Made by a program: the position numbers and the translations under genes
Notes under the pieces: model-generated
Databases searched by the model: none
The model's input: only the letters and a program-made list of their open reading frames with translations
What the model was told of the DNA's origin: nothing
In this document: positions 17,429 to 28,743 of the stretch, piece by piece
Layout: the number at the start of each line of letters is the position of its first letter
Numbering within the stretch: position 1 is the stretch's first letter
DNA from: Gammaproteobacteria bacterium
GTDB taxonomy: Bacteria; Pseudomonadota; Gammaproteobacteria; GRL18
Direction of reading: 5' to 3'
Length of the DNA: 63,357 nt
Assembly (NCBI GenBank): GCA_027012135.1
Contig: JALUZF010000167.1
Coordinates: 1-63,357, forward strand

Positions 17429-17519
17429 TAGTATATTTACTGTATATCTTTGCTATTCTTATAGAGCTTGTCTAAACTTTGAACCAGTTTCTTGATTTGT
17501 GCAACAGGTTTTCAGTTTT

Positions 17520-18326
17520 ATGCGTTCTGTTATTATTATATGCTTGTCCCTGATATTTTTATTCAATAATGCCTGTGCTCAAACTATAACTCAGAAAGAG
17601 TCATCAACTCAGAAAGAGTCATCTGTTGATAAAGCCAAACCTATCCGTGTCATTTTCAGTTCCTATACTCCACCCTATGTTTTTGAAAAAGGTAACGGTA
17701 TTGTTATCGATATTGTTACTGAAGCTCTGAAGCCGGCGGGTTATAAAGTTATACCTGTATTTTTGCCGTTGGGGCGGGGATTTAAAATGTTTGCCGACAG
17801 AAAAATTGAGGCAACCTCCGTTATTAAAAAAAATTCCGGTTTGAAAAATGCTTTTTATTCCGACTATTTTATGCAGTATCACAATTATGCTATTACGCTT
17901 AAATCCGGTCCCAGAGTTGATTCTATCAATGACCTGGCTAATCTGGATGTTATCGCGTTTCAAAATGCTTACCTTTATCTGGGCAAGGCCTATGGTCAGC
18001 TGGTAACGTCCAACCCCCATTATAAAGAACTGCCTAATCAGAAAATACAGGTATTAATGCTTTTAAGCGGCCGCACTGATGTGGCGGTAATGGATAAATC
18101 CATATTCCGGTTTTATAAAAACAAGTTGATCAGTGAAGGAAAAGTTTCTGCAAAGGTAGCAGTGGTACTCAATAATCTGTTTGAACCAACCCGGTATCGA
18201 ACGGCTTTTATTGATCATCATATCAGGGATGCCTTTAATCAGGGATTCAAAAAGCTTCATGAAAGTGGCCGGTACGATGAAATATATGAAAATTATATCA
18301 ACAAATATTTTGACATACCCCGTTAA
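17520..18326 (+). CDS. Periplasmic family 3 solute-binding protein, partner of diguanylate cyclase
   Basis: The 268-residue protein has a signal peptide (MRSVIIICLSLIFLF, probable cut after ACA) and a family 3 solute-binding fold (PIRVIFSSYTPPYVFEKGNG through about residue 265), the type that binds amino acids or similar small polar molecules. A frame start with GTG at 17499 is possible, but ATG 17520 gives a clean signal peptide. After the signal sequence the segment TQKESS is repeated. It starts no ABC transporter: the next gene, 6 bases downstream, is a membrane diguanylate cyclase. It is therefore probably a sensor subunit that feeds the cyclase rather than a transport protein. Confidence 0.75.
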   Translation: MRSVIIICLSLIFLFNNACAQTITQKESSTQKESSVDKAKPIRVIFSSYTPPYVFEKGNGIVIDIVTEALKPAGYKVIPVFLPLGRGFKMFADRKIEATSVIKKNSGLKNAFYSDYFMQYHNYAITLKSGPRVDSINDLANLDVIAFQNAYLYLGKAYGQLVTSNPHYKELPNQKIQVLMLLSGRTDVAVMDKSIFRFYKNKLISEGKVSAKVAVVLNNLFEPTRYRTAFIDHHIRDAFNQGFKKLHESGRYDEIYENYINKYFDIPR

Positions 18327-18332
18327 AAAAAC

Positions 18333-19628
18333 ATGCATTATAAATTTAATAAAAAGCATTCTATTTCCAGAAAACTGCTTAAAGTTGTCTTTACCATCTA
18401 CTTTGGCCTGACGATTCTAATCACAGGTATCCATGTTATGGTGGAGTACGAATATACTAAAAATATTATTAACGATGAACTTAAGCGTCTGGAAAAAACA
18501 TTTAAACCAGCTATTACTACGGCAATGTGGGAGTTAAATTCAGAACAGCTTAAGGCCCTGACTGATGGAATTTATAATCTGGCCATTGTTACCGGTGTTG
18601 AGATCACTGATAACGAAGGGTTTATTAAGGAAAAACGAGGTCGTGCTGTTGGTATTGATAAGGTTGTTAATTCTGATCTGTTTTATTATCAAATGAAAAT
18701 ATACAGGGAATTTGATAATAAACTGATTTACCTGGGTAATGTGCGCTTTTTTTCTGACTCATCAGTTGTCATAAACCGGGTTAAAATGGGCTTTATGTTG
18801 ATTCTGCTTAATGCAGTGATAAAAAGCAGTATTCTGATAATTCTGTTTCTCTGGGCCTTCCAGAAATATCTGTTTAATCCCATATCCAGACTGACTCAAC
18901 AGATTGAAAAAATCGACCTGCAAAACATTGGAGATATTCGTATTGACCTGAATATCAATGAAGAAAATGAATTGAAACGTCTGGAGAAGAGTTTTAACCA
19001 GATGCTGACTCAGCTGCAGATTGACAGAGATTATTTTAATGATATTCAGATGCAGCATCAGGACAGACTGGAACGTCAGGTTATCAAGCGGACTCGTGAG
19101 CTGGAAGATGCCATTGAAGAGCTTAATAAAATTGCCTTTAAAGATCCTTTAACCCATCTTAAAAACCGCCGCAGCTTTTTTGAAGAAGGTAAAAACTATA
19201 TGTCCATTGCCCGGCGTGTTAAGCAGCCTATGTCTCTTTTAATGGTGGACCTGGATTTTTTTAAATCTATTAATGACACCTACGGGCATATTATTGGCGA
19301 TAAGGTGTTAATTGATTTTGCTGAAAAAATTTCAGACCTGTTACGCGAAAGTGATTTGTTTGCCCGTATCGGCGGTGAAGAATTTACTATTATTTTAAAT
19401 AATACCGATTGTCATGGTGCAAAAGTGGTTGCAGAAAAAATGTGCCGCCTGATTGAAAACTCGGTCTTTAAAGAAGAGGATGTTGAGTTTTCTTATAATA
19501 TCAGTATTGGCGTTACCGAGCTGGATGAGGACGATAAGCAGATAGATGATCTGATCCGCCGGGCGGATATTGCACTTTATCGTGCCAAGGAAGCGGGCAG
19601 GAACCAGGTTCAGCTTTATTGCGACTGA
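18333..19628 (+). CDS. Membrane diguanylate cyclase with HAMP domain
   Basis: The 431-residue protein makes c-di-GMP. It has membrane segments at about 17-37 and 148-172 around a periplasmic domain of about 110 residues. A HAMP linker (about 172-225), a coiled coil, and a GGDEF domain with RIGGEEF near 345 follow. The inhibition site RESD is intact five residues before GGEEF, so feedback by product is likely. It begins 6 bases after the gene for a periplasmic binding protein. Related proteins carry that binding domain fused in one chain; here the two parts are separate. The ligand is unknown. Confidence 0.9.
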   Translation: MHYKFNKKHSISRKLLKVVFTIYFGLTILITGIHVMVEYEYTKNIINDELKRLEKTFKPAITTAMWELNSEQLKALTDGIYNLAIVTGVEITDNEGFIKEKRGRAVGIDKVVNSDLFYYQMKIYREFDNKLIYLGNVRFFSDSSVVINRVKMGFMLILLNAVIKSSILIILFLWAFQKYLFNPISRLTQQIEKIDLQNIGDIRIDLNINEENELKRLEKSFNQMLTQLQIDRDYFNDIQMQHQDRLERQVIKRTRELEDAIEELNKIAFKDPLTHLKNRRSFFEEGKNYMSIARRVKQPMSLLMVDLDFFKSINDTYGHIIGDKVLIDFAEKISDLLRESDLFARIGGEEFTIILNNTDCHGAKVVAEKMCRLIENSVFKEEDVEFSYNISIGVTELDEDDKQIDDLIRRADIALYRAKEAGRNQVQLYCD

Positions 19629-19661
19629 GGTTCTTTCCCTCCCCGTTGATGCACTGCTTCC

Positions 19662-21959
<2,298 letters not shown>

Positions 21960-22041
21960 TTATTGTTCTGCCTGGGGCGCGGCAGTGATAAGCGGGGGAC
22001 AGAAATGGAAAGAGCTGATAATAAGCCTGCAATAGCAGATG

Positions 22042-22434
22042 TTACTGTTTGTTTTTAAGAAGTATTTTGCCTTTGTTTTCGGGATTGCCAAAGTAGTTGT
22101 GTTGTAACTTCAGTAGATAATTAGCGATTTTATAGGCTTCTTTATCAGGCATGCTTTTAAATACAGGCATTTGTCTTGAATGGTTTTTCTGATTGCCGTT
22201 TTTTATATAATGTACGATGCCTGAAATATCTTTTGAGGTAGCAATATTGGCCGGTATTCCCTTAAGAAATAGTCCGGTTCCATTTTTATTATGACAACCT
22301 GCACAGTGTTTATTAAAATAATACTGTCCGCTGTGATTTGAGTTTTTTTCATGTTGCTCCTGTTCTTTATTGCAGGCATTTAAACCCAGTAAAAGAATAA
22401 GCAAGCTAAGAATTTTTAAAAGAGGATAATTCAT
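22042..22434 (-). CDS. Cytochrome c lipoprotein (class I, single heme)
   Basis: The 130-residue protein has a lipoprotein signal (hydrophobic run ending LLGLNAC, Cys21), a heme site CAGCH near residues 44-48, and a likely distal Met in SRQMPVF near 88. It is therefore a small mono-heme electron carrier tethered to a membrane on the periplasmic side. It follows the tRNA-Ala/tRNA-Glu pair on the same strand, and its ATG is 14 bases from the tRNA-Glu 3' end. It may therefore be read from the tRNA promoter or have its own. Redox partners are unknown. Confidence 0.85.
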   Translation of the reverse strand: MNYPLLKILSLLILLLGLNACNKEQEQHEKNSNHSGQYYFNKHCAGCHNKNGTGLFLKGIPANIATSKDISGIVHYIKNGNQKNHSRQMPVFKSMPDKEAYKIANYLLKLQHNYFGNPENKGKILLKNKQ

Positions 22435-22447
22435 AAGTATGTTAAAG

Positions 22448-22523
22448 TGGCGTCCCCTAGGGGACTCGAACCCCTGTTACCGCCGTGAAAGGGCGGTGTC
22501 CTAGGCCACTAGACGAAGGGGAC
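22448..22523 (-). tRNA. tRNA-Glu (UUC), copy 2
   Basis: The 76-base gene is identical to 15004-15079, including the encoded CCA, with anticodon TTC. It lies 112 bases downstream of tRNA-Ala on the same strand and is probably co-transcribed with it. Between them only a small GCTGT/ACAGC hairpin is seen. Confidence 0.98.
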
Positions 22524-22635
22524 ACAGATAAACAGCCTATGGCTGCAAGTCTCTCTTCGCTGTGAAAACAGCTTTGGATGTTGTTTCTTGTCCAAACTCC
22601 TTTATTTATTCCGGAGAGATTCCAGAAAAGGAAAT

Positions 22636-22711
22636 TGGTGGAGCTAAGGAGGATCGAACTCCTGACCTCTTCGCTGCCAGCGAAGCGCTCTCCCAGCTGA
22701 GCTATAGCCCC
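22636..22711 (-). tRNA. tRNA-Ala (GGC)
   Basis: The 76-base gene starts GGGGCTATAGCTCAGC and ends TAGCTCCACCA with an encoded CCA. The anticodon stem CTTCG/CGAAG encloses the loop CTGGCAG, so the anticodon is GGC. The T-arm AGGAGTTCGATCCTCC is intact. It is the first gene of a tRNA-Ala/tRNA-Glu unit divergent from gltX. Confidence 0.97.
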
Positions 22712-22726
22712 AAACAACAGGCGTGT

Positions 22727-22755
22727 ATGATACTGGTAATAAAATAAATTGTCCA
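22727..22755 (-). promoter_or_regulatory. Sigma-70 promoter for the tRNA-Ala/tRNA-Glu unit
   Basis: On the minus strand TGGACA (-35) is separated by 17 bases from TATCAT (-10), each five of six matches to consensus. ACACGCC follows as a GC-rich discriminator. The expected start is about 9 bases before the mature tRNA-Ala. Confidence 0.7.
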
Positions 22756-22863
22756 GCAAAAAAAATATTTTTTTGCTTTTTCCCCGGCATTTTTCTTTGT
22801 ATTTGTAGAGTGCAGTCTAAGTTTGTAAAATACACCTCTTTTACTAAATTTCCGAGAGAAATA

Positions 22864-24288
22864 ATGACAGTCAAAACCCGCTTTGCGCCCAGTCCTACTG
22901 GCTTTTTACATATTGGTGGTGCCCGTACCGCCCTGTTTTCCTGGCTCTATGCCAGAAAACATAAGGGGTCTTTTGTGTTACGTATAGAAGATACGGACAG
23001 GGAACGCTCTACCCAGGAAGCCGTGGATGTGATTCTTGAGGGTATGCAGTGGCTGGGACTGACGCATGATGAAGGGCCTTATTATCAGACGCAGAGAATG
23101 GACCGTTATAAGGAAGTGATTCAGCAATTAATGGATAATGGTCATGCTTATAAGTGCTATTGCTCCAAAGAAGAACTGGAAGCCATGCGCGAACAGCAGA
23201 TGGCGAATAAGGAAAAGGCCCGTTATGACCGTCGCTGCCGGGATTTGACTGCACCGCCGGCCGGTCGGGAAGATATTAAGCCGGTTATCCGTTTTAAAAC
23301 GCCCCTGGAGGGTGAGGTGGTGATAAATGATCATGTTAAAGGTCAGATTGTTATTAGGAATCAGGAACTGGATGATCTGATCATTGCCCGGGGTGACGGC
23401 ACACCGACCTATAATCTGGTTGTGGTGATTGATGATCTGGACATGGGTATGACCCATATTATTCGCGGTGATGATCATCTGAACAATACCCCCCGGCAGA
23501 TCAATATTCTCAGGGCCATGGGTGCAGGCATCCCTGAATACGCTCATCTGCCCATGATACTGGATGAAAAGGGAGCCAAGCTGTCCAAGCGTCATGGCGC
23601 AGCCAACCTGCTCAATTACCGGGAGGAAGGTTATCTGCCCGAAGCACTGCTCAACTATCTGGTACGTCTGGGCTGGTCTCATGGAGATCAGGAAATATTT
23701 TCTATAGAGGAAATGACAGAATTGTTTGAGCTGGATGATATAAACAAATCCGCATCGTCTATTAACCCGGATAAACTGCTCTGGTTAAACCAGCATTATA
23801 TTAAGGAAGGCGATCCTGAGCATGTTGCCCGGCACCTGGCCTGGCATATGCAGCGACTGGGCATAGATACTGCTAACGGTCCGGCTTTAAGTGCTGTAGT
23901 AACGGCTCAGGCAGAACGCTCTAAAACTTTACTGGAAATGGCTCAAAGCAGCCGGTATTTTTATGAGGACTTTGATGAATTTGATGAAAAAGCCGCTAAA
24001 AAGAATTTAAAAGCTGCGGCCCTGGAGCCATTGCAGCTGATGCTGGAACGCTTTAGTGAAACTGCTGACTGGAACGGCGAAGCTTTGCATCAGATTGTTC
24101 TCGATGTTGCAGAGGAACTGGAACTGAAACTGGGCAAGGTGGCTCAACCCTTAAGAGTGGCGGTGACCGGTGCCGGCATGTCGCCTTCCATTGATGTCAC
24201 CCTGGAGCTGATTGGCCGCGAGCGTTGTCTGGCACGTATGGCTAAGGCGATAGCTTTTATTGAACAGAGGATTGCAGCAGCAGGTTAG
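22864..24288 (+). CDS. gltX: Glutamyl-tRNA synthetase
   Basis: GltX charges tRNA-Glu with glutamate. The 474-residue protein has the class I signatures: [17 protein letters not shown] (HIGH) at 7-23 and KLSKRHG (KMSKS) near 238. It also has [11 protein letters not shown] and the anticodon-binding helical half to residue 474. The zinc-type cysteines CYCSKEE and the following region are partly present. The frame is open upstream to 22723, but ATG 22864 is preceded by GAGAG and matches the family start. It is divergent from tRNA-Ala/tRNA-Glu, so the enzyme sits next to a gene for its own substrate. Length agrees with the family. Confidence 0.97.
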   Translation: MTVKTRFAPSPTGFLHIGGARTALFSWLYARKHKGSFVLRIEDTDRERSTQEAVDVILEGMQWLGLTHDEGPYYQTQRMDRYKEVIQQLMDNGHAYKCYCSKEELEAMREQQMANKEKARYDRRCRDLTAPPAGREDIKPVIRFKTPLEGEVVINDHVKGQIVIRNQELDDLIIARGDGTPTYNLVVVIDDLDMGMTHIIRGDDHLNNTPRQINILRAMGAGIPEYAHLPMILDEKGAKLSKRHGAANLLNYREEGYLPEALLNYLVRLGWSHGDQEIFSIEEMTELFELDDINKSASSINPDKLLWLNQHYIKEGDPEHVARHLAWHMQRLGIDTANGPALSAVVTAQAERSKTLLEMAQSSRYFYEDFDEFDEKAAKKNLKAAALEPLQLMLERFSETADWNGEALHQIVLDVAEELELKLGKVAQPLRVAVTGAGMSPSIDVTLELIGRERCLARMAKAIAFIEQRIAAAG

Positions 24289-24299
24289 GGTACAGGTGG

Positions 24300-26276
24300 C
24301 TAATGTCCTGTCAGTAATTCTACCCGCATATATTCCAGATCTTCCGGTTTGGCGTACATCACCAGTACGTCATTTTCCTTTAAGACGACATCCGGTGTGG
24401 GTTCCTTGCCCCGGATACCGCCCCGTCTCAGAGCCGTAAATACAATATTACGACCATCGAGATTCAGCTCTCCGATTTTCATGCCAATGGCTCGCGCACC
24501 GGGATACAGTACAATGGTGTGCATGTGTTCACTGAGGTGTCCGGACTGTACATGGGTGGCTTCCTCGCCGGGATAGAAACCGCGCAGAAACTGGTAGCGG
24601 TCCTTGCGGGCATGGGCTATGTCACGGGTAATGGCATTAAGCGGTACATCCAGATGAATAAGCAAATGTGAAGCCATAATAATGGAGGATTCCAGTGATT
24701 CAGGGATCACATCGGTGGCGCCGGACTCATACAAGTCATCCATTTCAGTTTCATCAAGGGTACGTACCAGTACCGGAATGTCGTTGCGGAAGGTACGGGC
24801 CTTTTCAATGATCTTTTTGGCGGTAGCTGTATCCTTTATCGTAATCACCAGTACTTTAGCTTTTAAAATACCGGCGGCCCTGAGTATTTCCCCATGAGTC
24901 GGATCACCATAAACAACCAGTTCCCCGGCATCCTGGGCCTCCTGTATGCGTTTGGAATCCAGGTCCAGGGCAATGGACTGCTGGGTTTCTTCCTCGATAA
25001 AACGGCTGATGTTCTGTCCTATGCGGCCATAACCGCAGATAATAATATGTTCGGACAGACCCTGAGCGCTTTGGGCTATTTGCCGGGCAATATTTACTCT
25101 ATTGGACAGGTAAGAAGTATGAAACAGACTTTTGGCCCAGCGGCCATTGTTGTTGATCAGCCAGGGTGTAACCATCATGCTGAGAATAATGGCTGAGAGT
25201 ACAATCTGCATGGTTTGAGGTGGAATCACCTGGTAGGTAGCTGCCAGGGTCAGGATGGCAAAACCGAATTCACCACCCTGGCTTAGTACCAGGCCGGTAC
25301 GAAAGGAGACTCCGGCCGGTGCCCCGAACAGGTAACATAATAAACTGGTAATAATGGTTTTAAGAGTCAGTAATAAGATAGTGACCAGGATAATCCAGTG
25401 CAGTTGGGAAAGCAGGCTGTTGATATTAAGCAGCATGCCGACAGTAATAAAAAACAGCCCCAGCAGAATATCCTGAAACGGGCGGATATCCACTTCAATC
25501 TGATGCCGGTACTCGGTTTCACTGAGCATCATGCCGGCAATAAAGGAACCCAGTGCCAGTGACAGACCAGCTTCATGAGTAGCCCAGGCGGCTGACAGGG
25601 CAATCAGCAGTACCGACAGGGTAAATAATTCAGCAGAACGACTATGGGCAATAACCCGCAGTAAAGGTCTGAGGATCCAGTGACCAATGGCTAACATAAT
25701 AAGCAAAATAATGCCGCTTTTAATAAACGGCCAGAGATCCGGAGTCAGATGCACTGATTCCTGGGCGGCAAAGGTTGGAATAATAATCAGCAGGGGGATA
25801 ACCGCCAGATCCTGAAAAATTAAAATACTGACGGCCAGGTGGCCATGTCGGGAATTGAGTTCCAGCTGTTCGGAAAGCTGTTTTATAACAATGGCGGTAG
25901 AAGAGAGAGCAATAATACCGCCGACGACAATGGCTTCCTGAATATTACGGCTGAAGTACCAGTCAATCGTGCCGGCCAGCAGGGCTGTAAGCATAACCTG
26001 GGCGCCGCCCAGTCCCAGAACCTCCTTGCGCAAGGTGATCAGGCGGTCAAGGGAAAATTCCAGGCCCACAGTAAACATCAGGAAAACCACGCCGAACTCG
26101 GCAATAAAACGGACATCCTGATTATCGCTTATTAATCCCAGGGCGTTAGGGCTGACGAGAATACCCACCAGCAGATAAGCCAGGATCGGGGCGATCCGGA
26201 AACGTTTCAGCAGTGCAATGGCTATCACTGCCAGGGTTAGCAGTAATATAATTTCTTCAAAAATAACGTTGTTCAT
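24300..26276 (-). CDS. CPA2 family cation/proton antiporter with RCK domains (KefB-like)
   Basis: The 658-residue protein has an antiporter membrane domain of about 12 segments (residues 5-380). A cytoplasmic RCK/TrkA-N domain begins HIIICGYGRIGQNISRF near 408, and an RCK-C domain lies near 570-655 (ARAIGMKIGELNLDGRN). It would exchange K+ or Na+ for H+, gated by nucleotide or ion binding to the RCK part. It is the last of five co-directional genes, 36 bases after the CBS gene. The CBS and PII-like proteins could be soluble regulators of it or of the DUF1538 proteins. No glutathione-gating partner (KefF/G) is nearby, so Kef function itself is not supported. Confidence 0.85.
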   Translation of the reverse strand: MNNVIFEEIILLLTLAVIAIALLKRFRIAPILAYLLVGILVSPNALGLISDNQDVRFIAEFGVVFLMFTVGLEFSLDRLITLRKEVLGLGGAQVMLTALLAGTIDWYFSRNIQEAIVVGGIIALSSTAIVIKQLSEQLELNSRHGHLAVSILIFQDLAVIPLLIIIPTFAAQESVHLTPDLWPFIKSGIILLIMLAIGHWILRPLLRVIAHSRSAELFTLSVLLIALSAAWATHEAGLSLALGSFIAGMMLSETEYRHQIEVDIRPFQDILLGLFFITVGMLLNINSLLSQLHWIILVTILLLTLKTIITSLLCYLFGAPAGVSFRTGLVLSQGGEFGFAILTLAATYQVIPPQTMQIVLSAIILSMMVTPWLINNNGRWAKSLFHTSYLSNRVNIARQIAQSAQGLSEHIIICGYGRIGQNISRFIEEETQQSIALDLDSKRIQEAQDAGELVVYGDPTHGEILRAAGILKAKVLVITIKDTATAKKIIEKARTFRNDIPVLVRTLDETEMDDLYESGATDVIPESLESSIIMASHLLIHLDVPLNAITRDIAHARKDRYQFLRGFYPGEEATHVQSGHLSEHMHTIVLYPGARAIGMKIGELNLDGRNIVFTALRRGGIRGKEPTPDVVLKENDVLVMYAKPEDLEYMRVELLTGH

Positions 26277-26312
26277 TTCAATAGTATAGTTGAGATAAAC
26301 AGAGCTTACATC

Positions 26313-26714
26313 CTAAATAATTTTACACAGTCCCTTAAGCACCATATCCGTATAACTTACAATGCCGATAATCTCCTTGTCCTGCACCACCGGTGCACGG
26401 GACAGACCCAGATGTTCAAACAGGCGGGCACAATAGCGAATATCCATATCCGGCGGTACGGTAACAGCCGGCTTGGTCATGACTTCGTAAACATTGGTTC
26501 GATCCGGGGATTTGTCCAGAGCCAGTACCTGGCGGGCAATATCGGAAACGACCACCACACCCCATTCATCGTGATCATGACGTTTATTGACAATCAGTGT
26601 TTTGGTTTCAATATGCTTCATTTCCTGCAGTGCTTCCTGAACGGTTTTCATGCCGTCAACAAAATCCACCTGGGTTTTCATGACATCTTTAACCTGTTTG
26701 AGCATTGGCTTCAT
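26313..26714 (-). CDS. CBS-domain pair protein
   Basis: The 133-residue protein is essentially one Bateman module: two CBS repeats (about 8-65 and 75-133, the second with VTVPPDMDIRYCARLFEHLGLSRAPVV). Such modules bind adenine nucleotides and gate transporters or enzymes. Its ATG overlaps the stop of the PII-like gene by four bases (ATGA), indicating translational coupling. The antiporter gene follows 36 bases on. It is probably a nucleotide sensor for the transport proteins encoded around it; the target is unknown. Confidence 0.85.
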   Translation of the reverse strand: MKPMLKQVKDVMKTQVDFVDGMKTVQEALQEMKHIETKTLIVNKRHDHDEWGVVVVSDIARQVLALDKSPDRTNVYEVMTKPAVTVPPDMDIRYCARLFEHLGLSRAPVVQDKEIIGIVSYTDMVLKGLCKII

Positions 26715-27061
26715 ATTCTTTCCTCAATCTTCTCGCTTAATTCTTCAATCTGGTGGGATACACCGACCGCATCTTCTACATCAATCTGGAAGGCTATGCC
26801 GGTGCCCGGGGTATTATCAAACTTGCCCACCTCATTGATGGTTTCCAGAACTTCCCGGCTCAGATGTTCTTCCACCAGTAACAGAAGCACATCACGCTGG
26901 GTTTCCAGAGTCAGGCCAAAAAAGGTTTTGGTTTTTTTTATACCTTCACCGCGGGCATTATTGATGACCGTGGCGCCGGTTGCACCGGCATTGCGGCTGG
27001 CATCGAGAACCGCATCGGTAACATGGTCGTCCACCAGGGCAATAATCAGTTTAAAGCGCAT
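26711..27061 (-). CDS. PII-like signal protein (non-canonical)
   Basis: The 116-residue protein has the PII fold pattern: MRFKLIIALVDDHVTDAVLDASRNAGATGATVINNARGEG at the start and a C-terminal strand GTGIAFQIDVEDAVGV. PII trimers bind ATP/ADP at subunit borders and press a T-loop onto a target. Here the T-loop region (GIKKTKTFFGLTLETQ) is short and lacks the Tyr51 uridylylation site and the usual B-loop, so it is not GlnB or GlnK. It is coupled to the CBS gene by a four-base overlap and follows the two DUF1538 membrane proteins, which are its most likely targets. Confidence 0.78.
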   Translation of the reverse strand: MRFKLIIALVDDHVTDAVLDASRNAGATGATVINNARGEGIKKTKTFFGLTLETQRDVLLLLVEEHLSREVLETINEVGKFDNTPGTGIAFQIDVEDAVGVSHQIEELSEKIEERI

Positions 27062-27211
27062 AATACTTTGTCCTCTGGTTATACATTTGTAAATTATTAG
27101 TCACTATTCAGTGTACCTGCAGCCATTCACTCTACCTTACTTTAATTTATACTGAGCAGTTACAATTATTAATGGGTAAAATATCAATCATCATGGCATT
27201 ATAAAGTTCTG

Positions 27212-28009
27212 TCAGTCCACGTTCCGGTTTCGCCTGCTGTACCAATGTGACAGCTGGGCATAGGCCAGAACCGAAATTATGGGAAATAAACTGGCAAAAG
27301 CAATCAGTCCGAAACCGTCAATGAGTTCACTGCGTCCCGGTACCCTGGATGCCAGGCCTATACCCAGAGCCGTGACAATGGGGACGGTAACGGTTGATGT
27401 GGTTACACCGCCGGAATCATAAGCCAGCGGAATAATCATTTTGGGTGAATAAATGGTCTGAATAACCACGATAATATAACCTGTAATAATAAAATAATGT
27501 AGGGGCAGACCGGTAACAATGCGCCAGGAACCCAGGGCAATACCGACAGCGACACCCAGTGCAACCGCAATTCTAAGCCCCCAGATCCCGATAGAGCCAC
27601 CGGATACTTCATTGGCCTTAATGGCTACCGCCAGTAGTGAAGGTTCAGCAATGGTGGTGCTGAAACCAATGGTAAAAGCAAAAATATACACCCAGTAGTA
27701 CTGGGTCCAGTGTATGGCCACACCCTGTTGCAGTGACTCGGCACTGTGTTTGATAAAATCCAGATCGGTTAACTGGGCCGCCATCATACGGCCGATGGGA
27801 AACAGGGCATCTTCTAGCCCCTGTAAAAACAGAGCCAGTCCCAGAACCACATAGAAAAAGCCAATTAATACCCGTTTCAGATTAGGAATGTTTTTGCGGA
27901 TCACAAATATCTGAAAACCGAAAATAATCACGGCAATAGGAAGCACATCCTTAATGGTATGCATAAAGGTAATGGCAAAGCGTACTAATTCATCAATAAT
28001 GCCTTCCAT
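27212..28009 (-). CDS. DUF1538 integral membrane protein, second copy
   Basis: The 265-residue polytopic protein has about seven hydrophobic segments. It carries the DUF1538 hallmarks IGFSTTIAEPSLLAVA near 114-129 and [20 protein letters not shown] near 196-215, both rich in small and polar residues inside membrane segments, as in ion-conducting proteins. It is a paralogue of the gene before it and overlaps it by one base (TGATG). Its function is not characterised to my knowledge. The neighbours (PII-like, CBS, antiporter) suggest a regulated transporter or channel, probably working as a heteromer with its paralogue. Confidence 0.8.
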   Translation of the reverse strand: MEGIIDELVRFAITFMHTIKDVLPIAVIIFGFQIFVIRKNIPNLKRVLIGFFYVVLGLALFLQGLEDALFPIGRMMAAQLTDLDFIKHSAESLQQGVAIHWTQYYWVYIFAFTIGFSTTIAEPSLLAVAIKANEVSGGSIGIWGLRIAVALGVAVGIALGSWRIVTGLPLHYFIITGYIIVVIQTIYSPKMIIPLAYDSGGVTTSTVTVPIVTALGIGLASRVPGRSELIDGFGLIAFASLFPIISVLAYAQLSHWYSRRNRNVD

Positions 28010-28743
28010 CAGTAGGTCATCCCATAGGCCATTACAAAAATCATGGGGGTCAGTGAGGCCAGAGCAATCAGGCCAAAGCCGTCAATCATAGGATTTCGGC
28101 CTTTGATACTGGAGGCCAGACCAATACCCAGGGCGGTCATCAGCGGCACGGTAATGGTTGAAGTGGTTACCCCGCCGGAATCATAGGCAATACCAATAAT
28201 TTCTTCAGGGGCAAAAGCCGTCATGGAGACGACGATGACGTAACCGCCGATAATTATCCACTGAATTGGCCAGCCTTTAATAATACGTAAAACCCCGATA
28301 ACGGCAGCCAGGCCGACAGAAAAGGCAACCGTAAATTTAAGCCCGTTGGCATATTGTTTAATAGCCAGATTGGTGGCTTCAATGACACCACCTTCTGCAG
28401 CAATCCGGGCGGCTTTTTTTGATACGGCAATGAGGGCGGGTTCCGCTACTGTCGTACCAAAACCCAGGGCAAAGGCAAAGATCAATAACCACATAACATT
28501 ACCCTTGCGGGCAAAGGCAAAAGCCATGGATTCACCAATGGGAAACAGCCCCATTTCCAGGCCGTAAATAAAAAAAGTCAGGCCGACCACAACAAAAACC
28601 GAACCGACAATGATTTCTGCTACATCCGGGATAGGCTGCTGTAGAACAAAAATCTGAAACAGGGCAATCACAATAGCAATCGGCGCCAGATCGCGGGCAC
28701 TATTAGCGGTGGTACGGACAAACTGTAACAGAGAGCGTCTCAT
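28009..28743 (-). CDS. DUF1538 integral membrane protein, first copy
   Basis: The 244-residue polytopic protein heads the five-gene minus-strand set. It has [19 protein letters not shown] near 98-116 and [20 protein letters not shown] near 186-205, matching its paralogue at 27212-28009. It has about seven membrane segments and no signal peptide. The pair probably forms one complex. It faces the chemotaxis operon across a 318-base gap. Confidence 0.8.
   Translation of the reverse strand: MRRSLLQFVRTTANSARDLAPIAIVIALFQIFVLQQPIPDVAEIIVGSVFVVVGLTFFIYGLEMGLFPIGESMAFAFARKGNVMWLLIFAFALGFGTTVAEPALIAVSKKAARIAAEGGVIEATNLAIKQYANGLKFTVAFSVGLAAVIGVLRIIKGWPIQWIIIGGYVIVVSMTAFAPEEIIGIAYDSGGVTTSTITVPLMTALGIGLASSIKGRNPMIDGFGLIALASLTPMIFVMAYGMTY

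Noticed and set aside
22457-22874. Small open frames across the tRNA-Glu/tRNA-Ala region on both strands
   Set aside because: They read through tRNA genes, including the familiar spurious peptide from the tRNA-Ala complement.
24300-26276. Classic KefB/KefC glutathione-gated K+ efflux system
   Set aside because: No KefF/KefG partner is nearby and the neighbours are DUF1538, PII and CBS; only the CPA2 family is supported.
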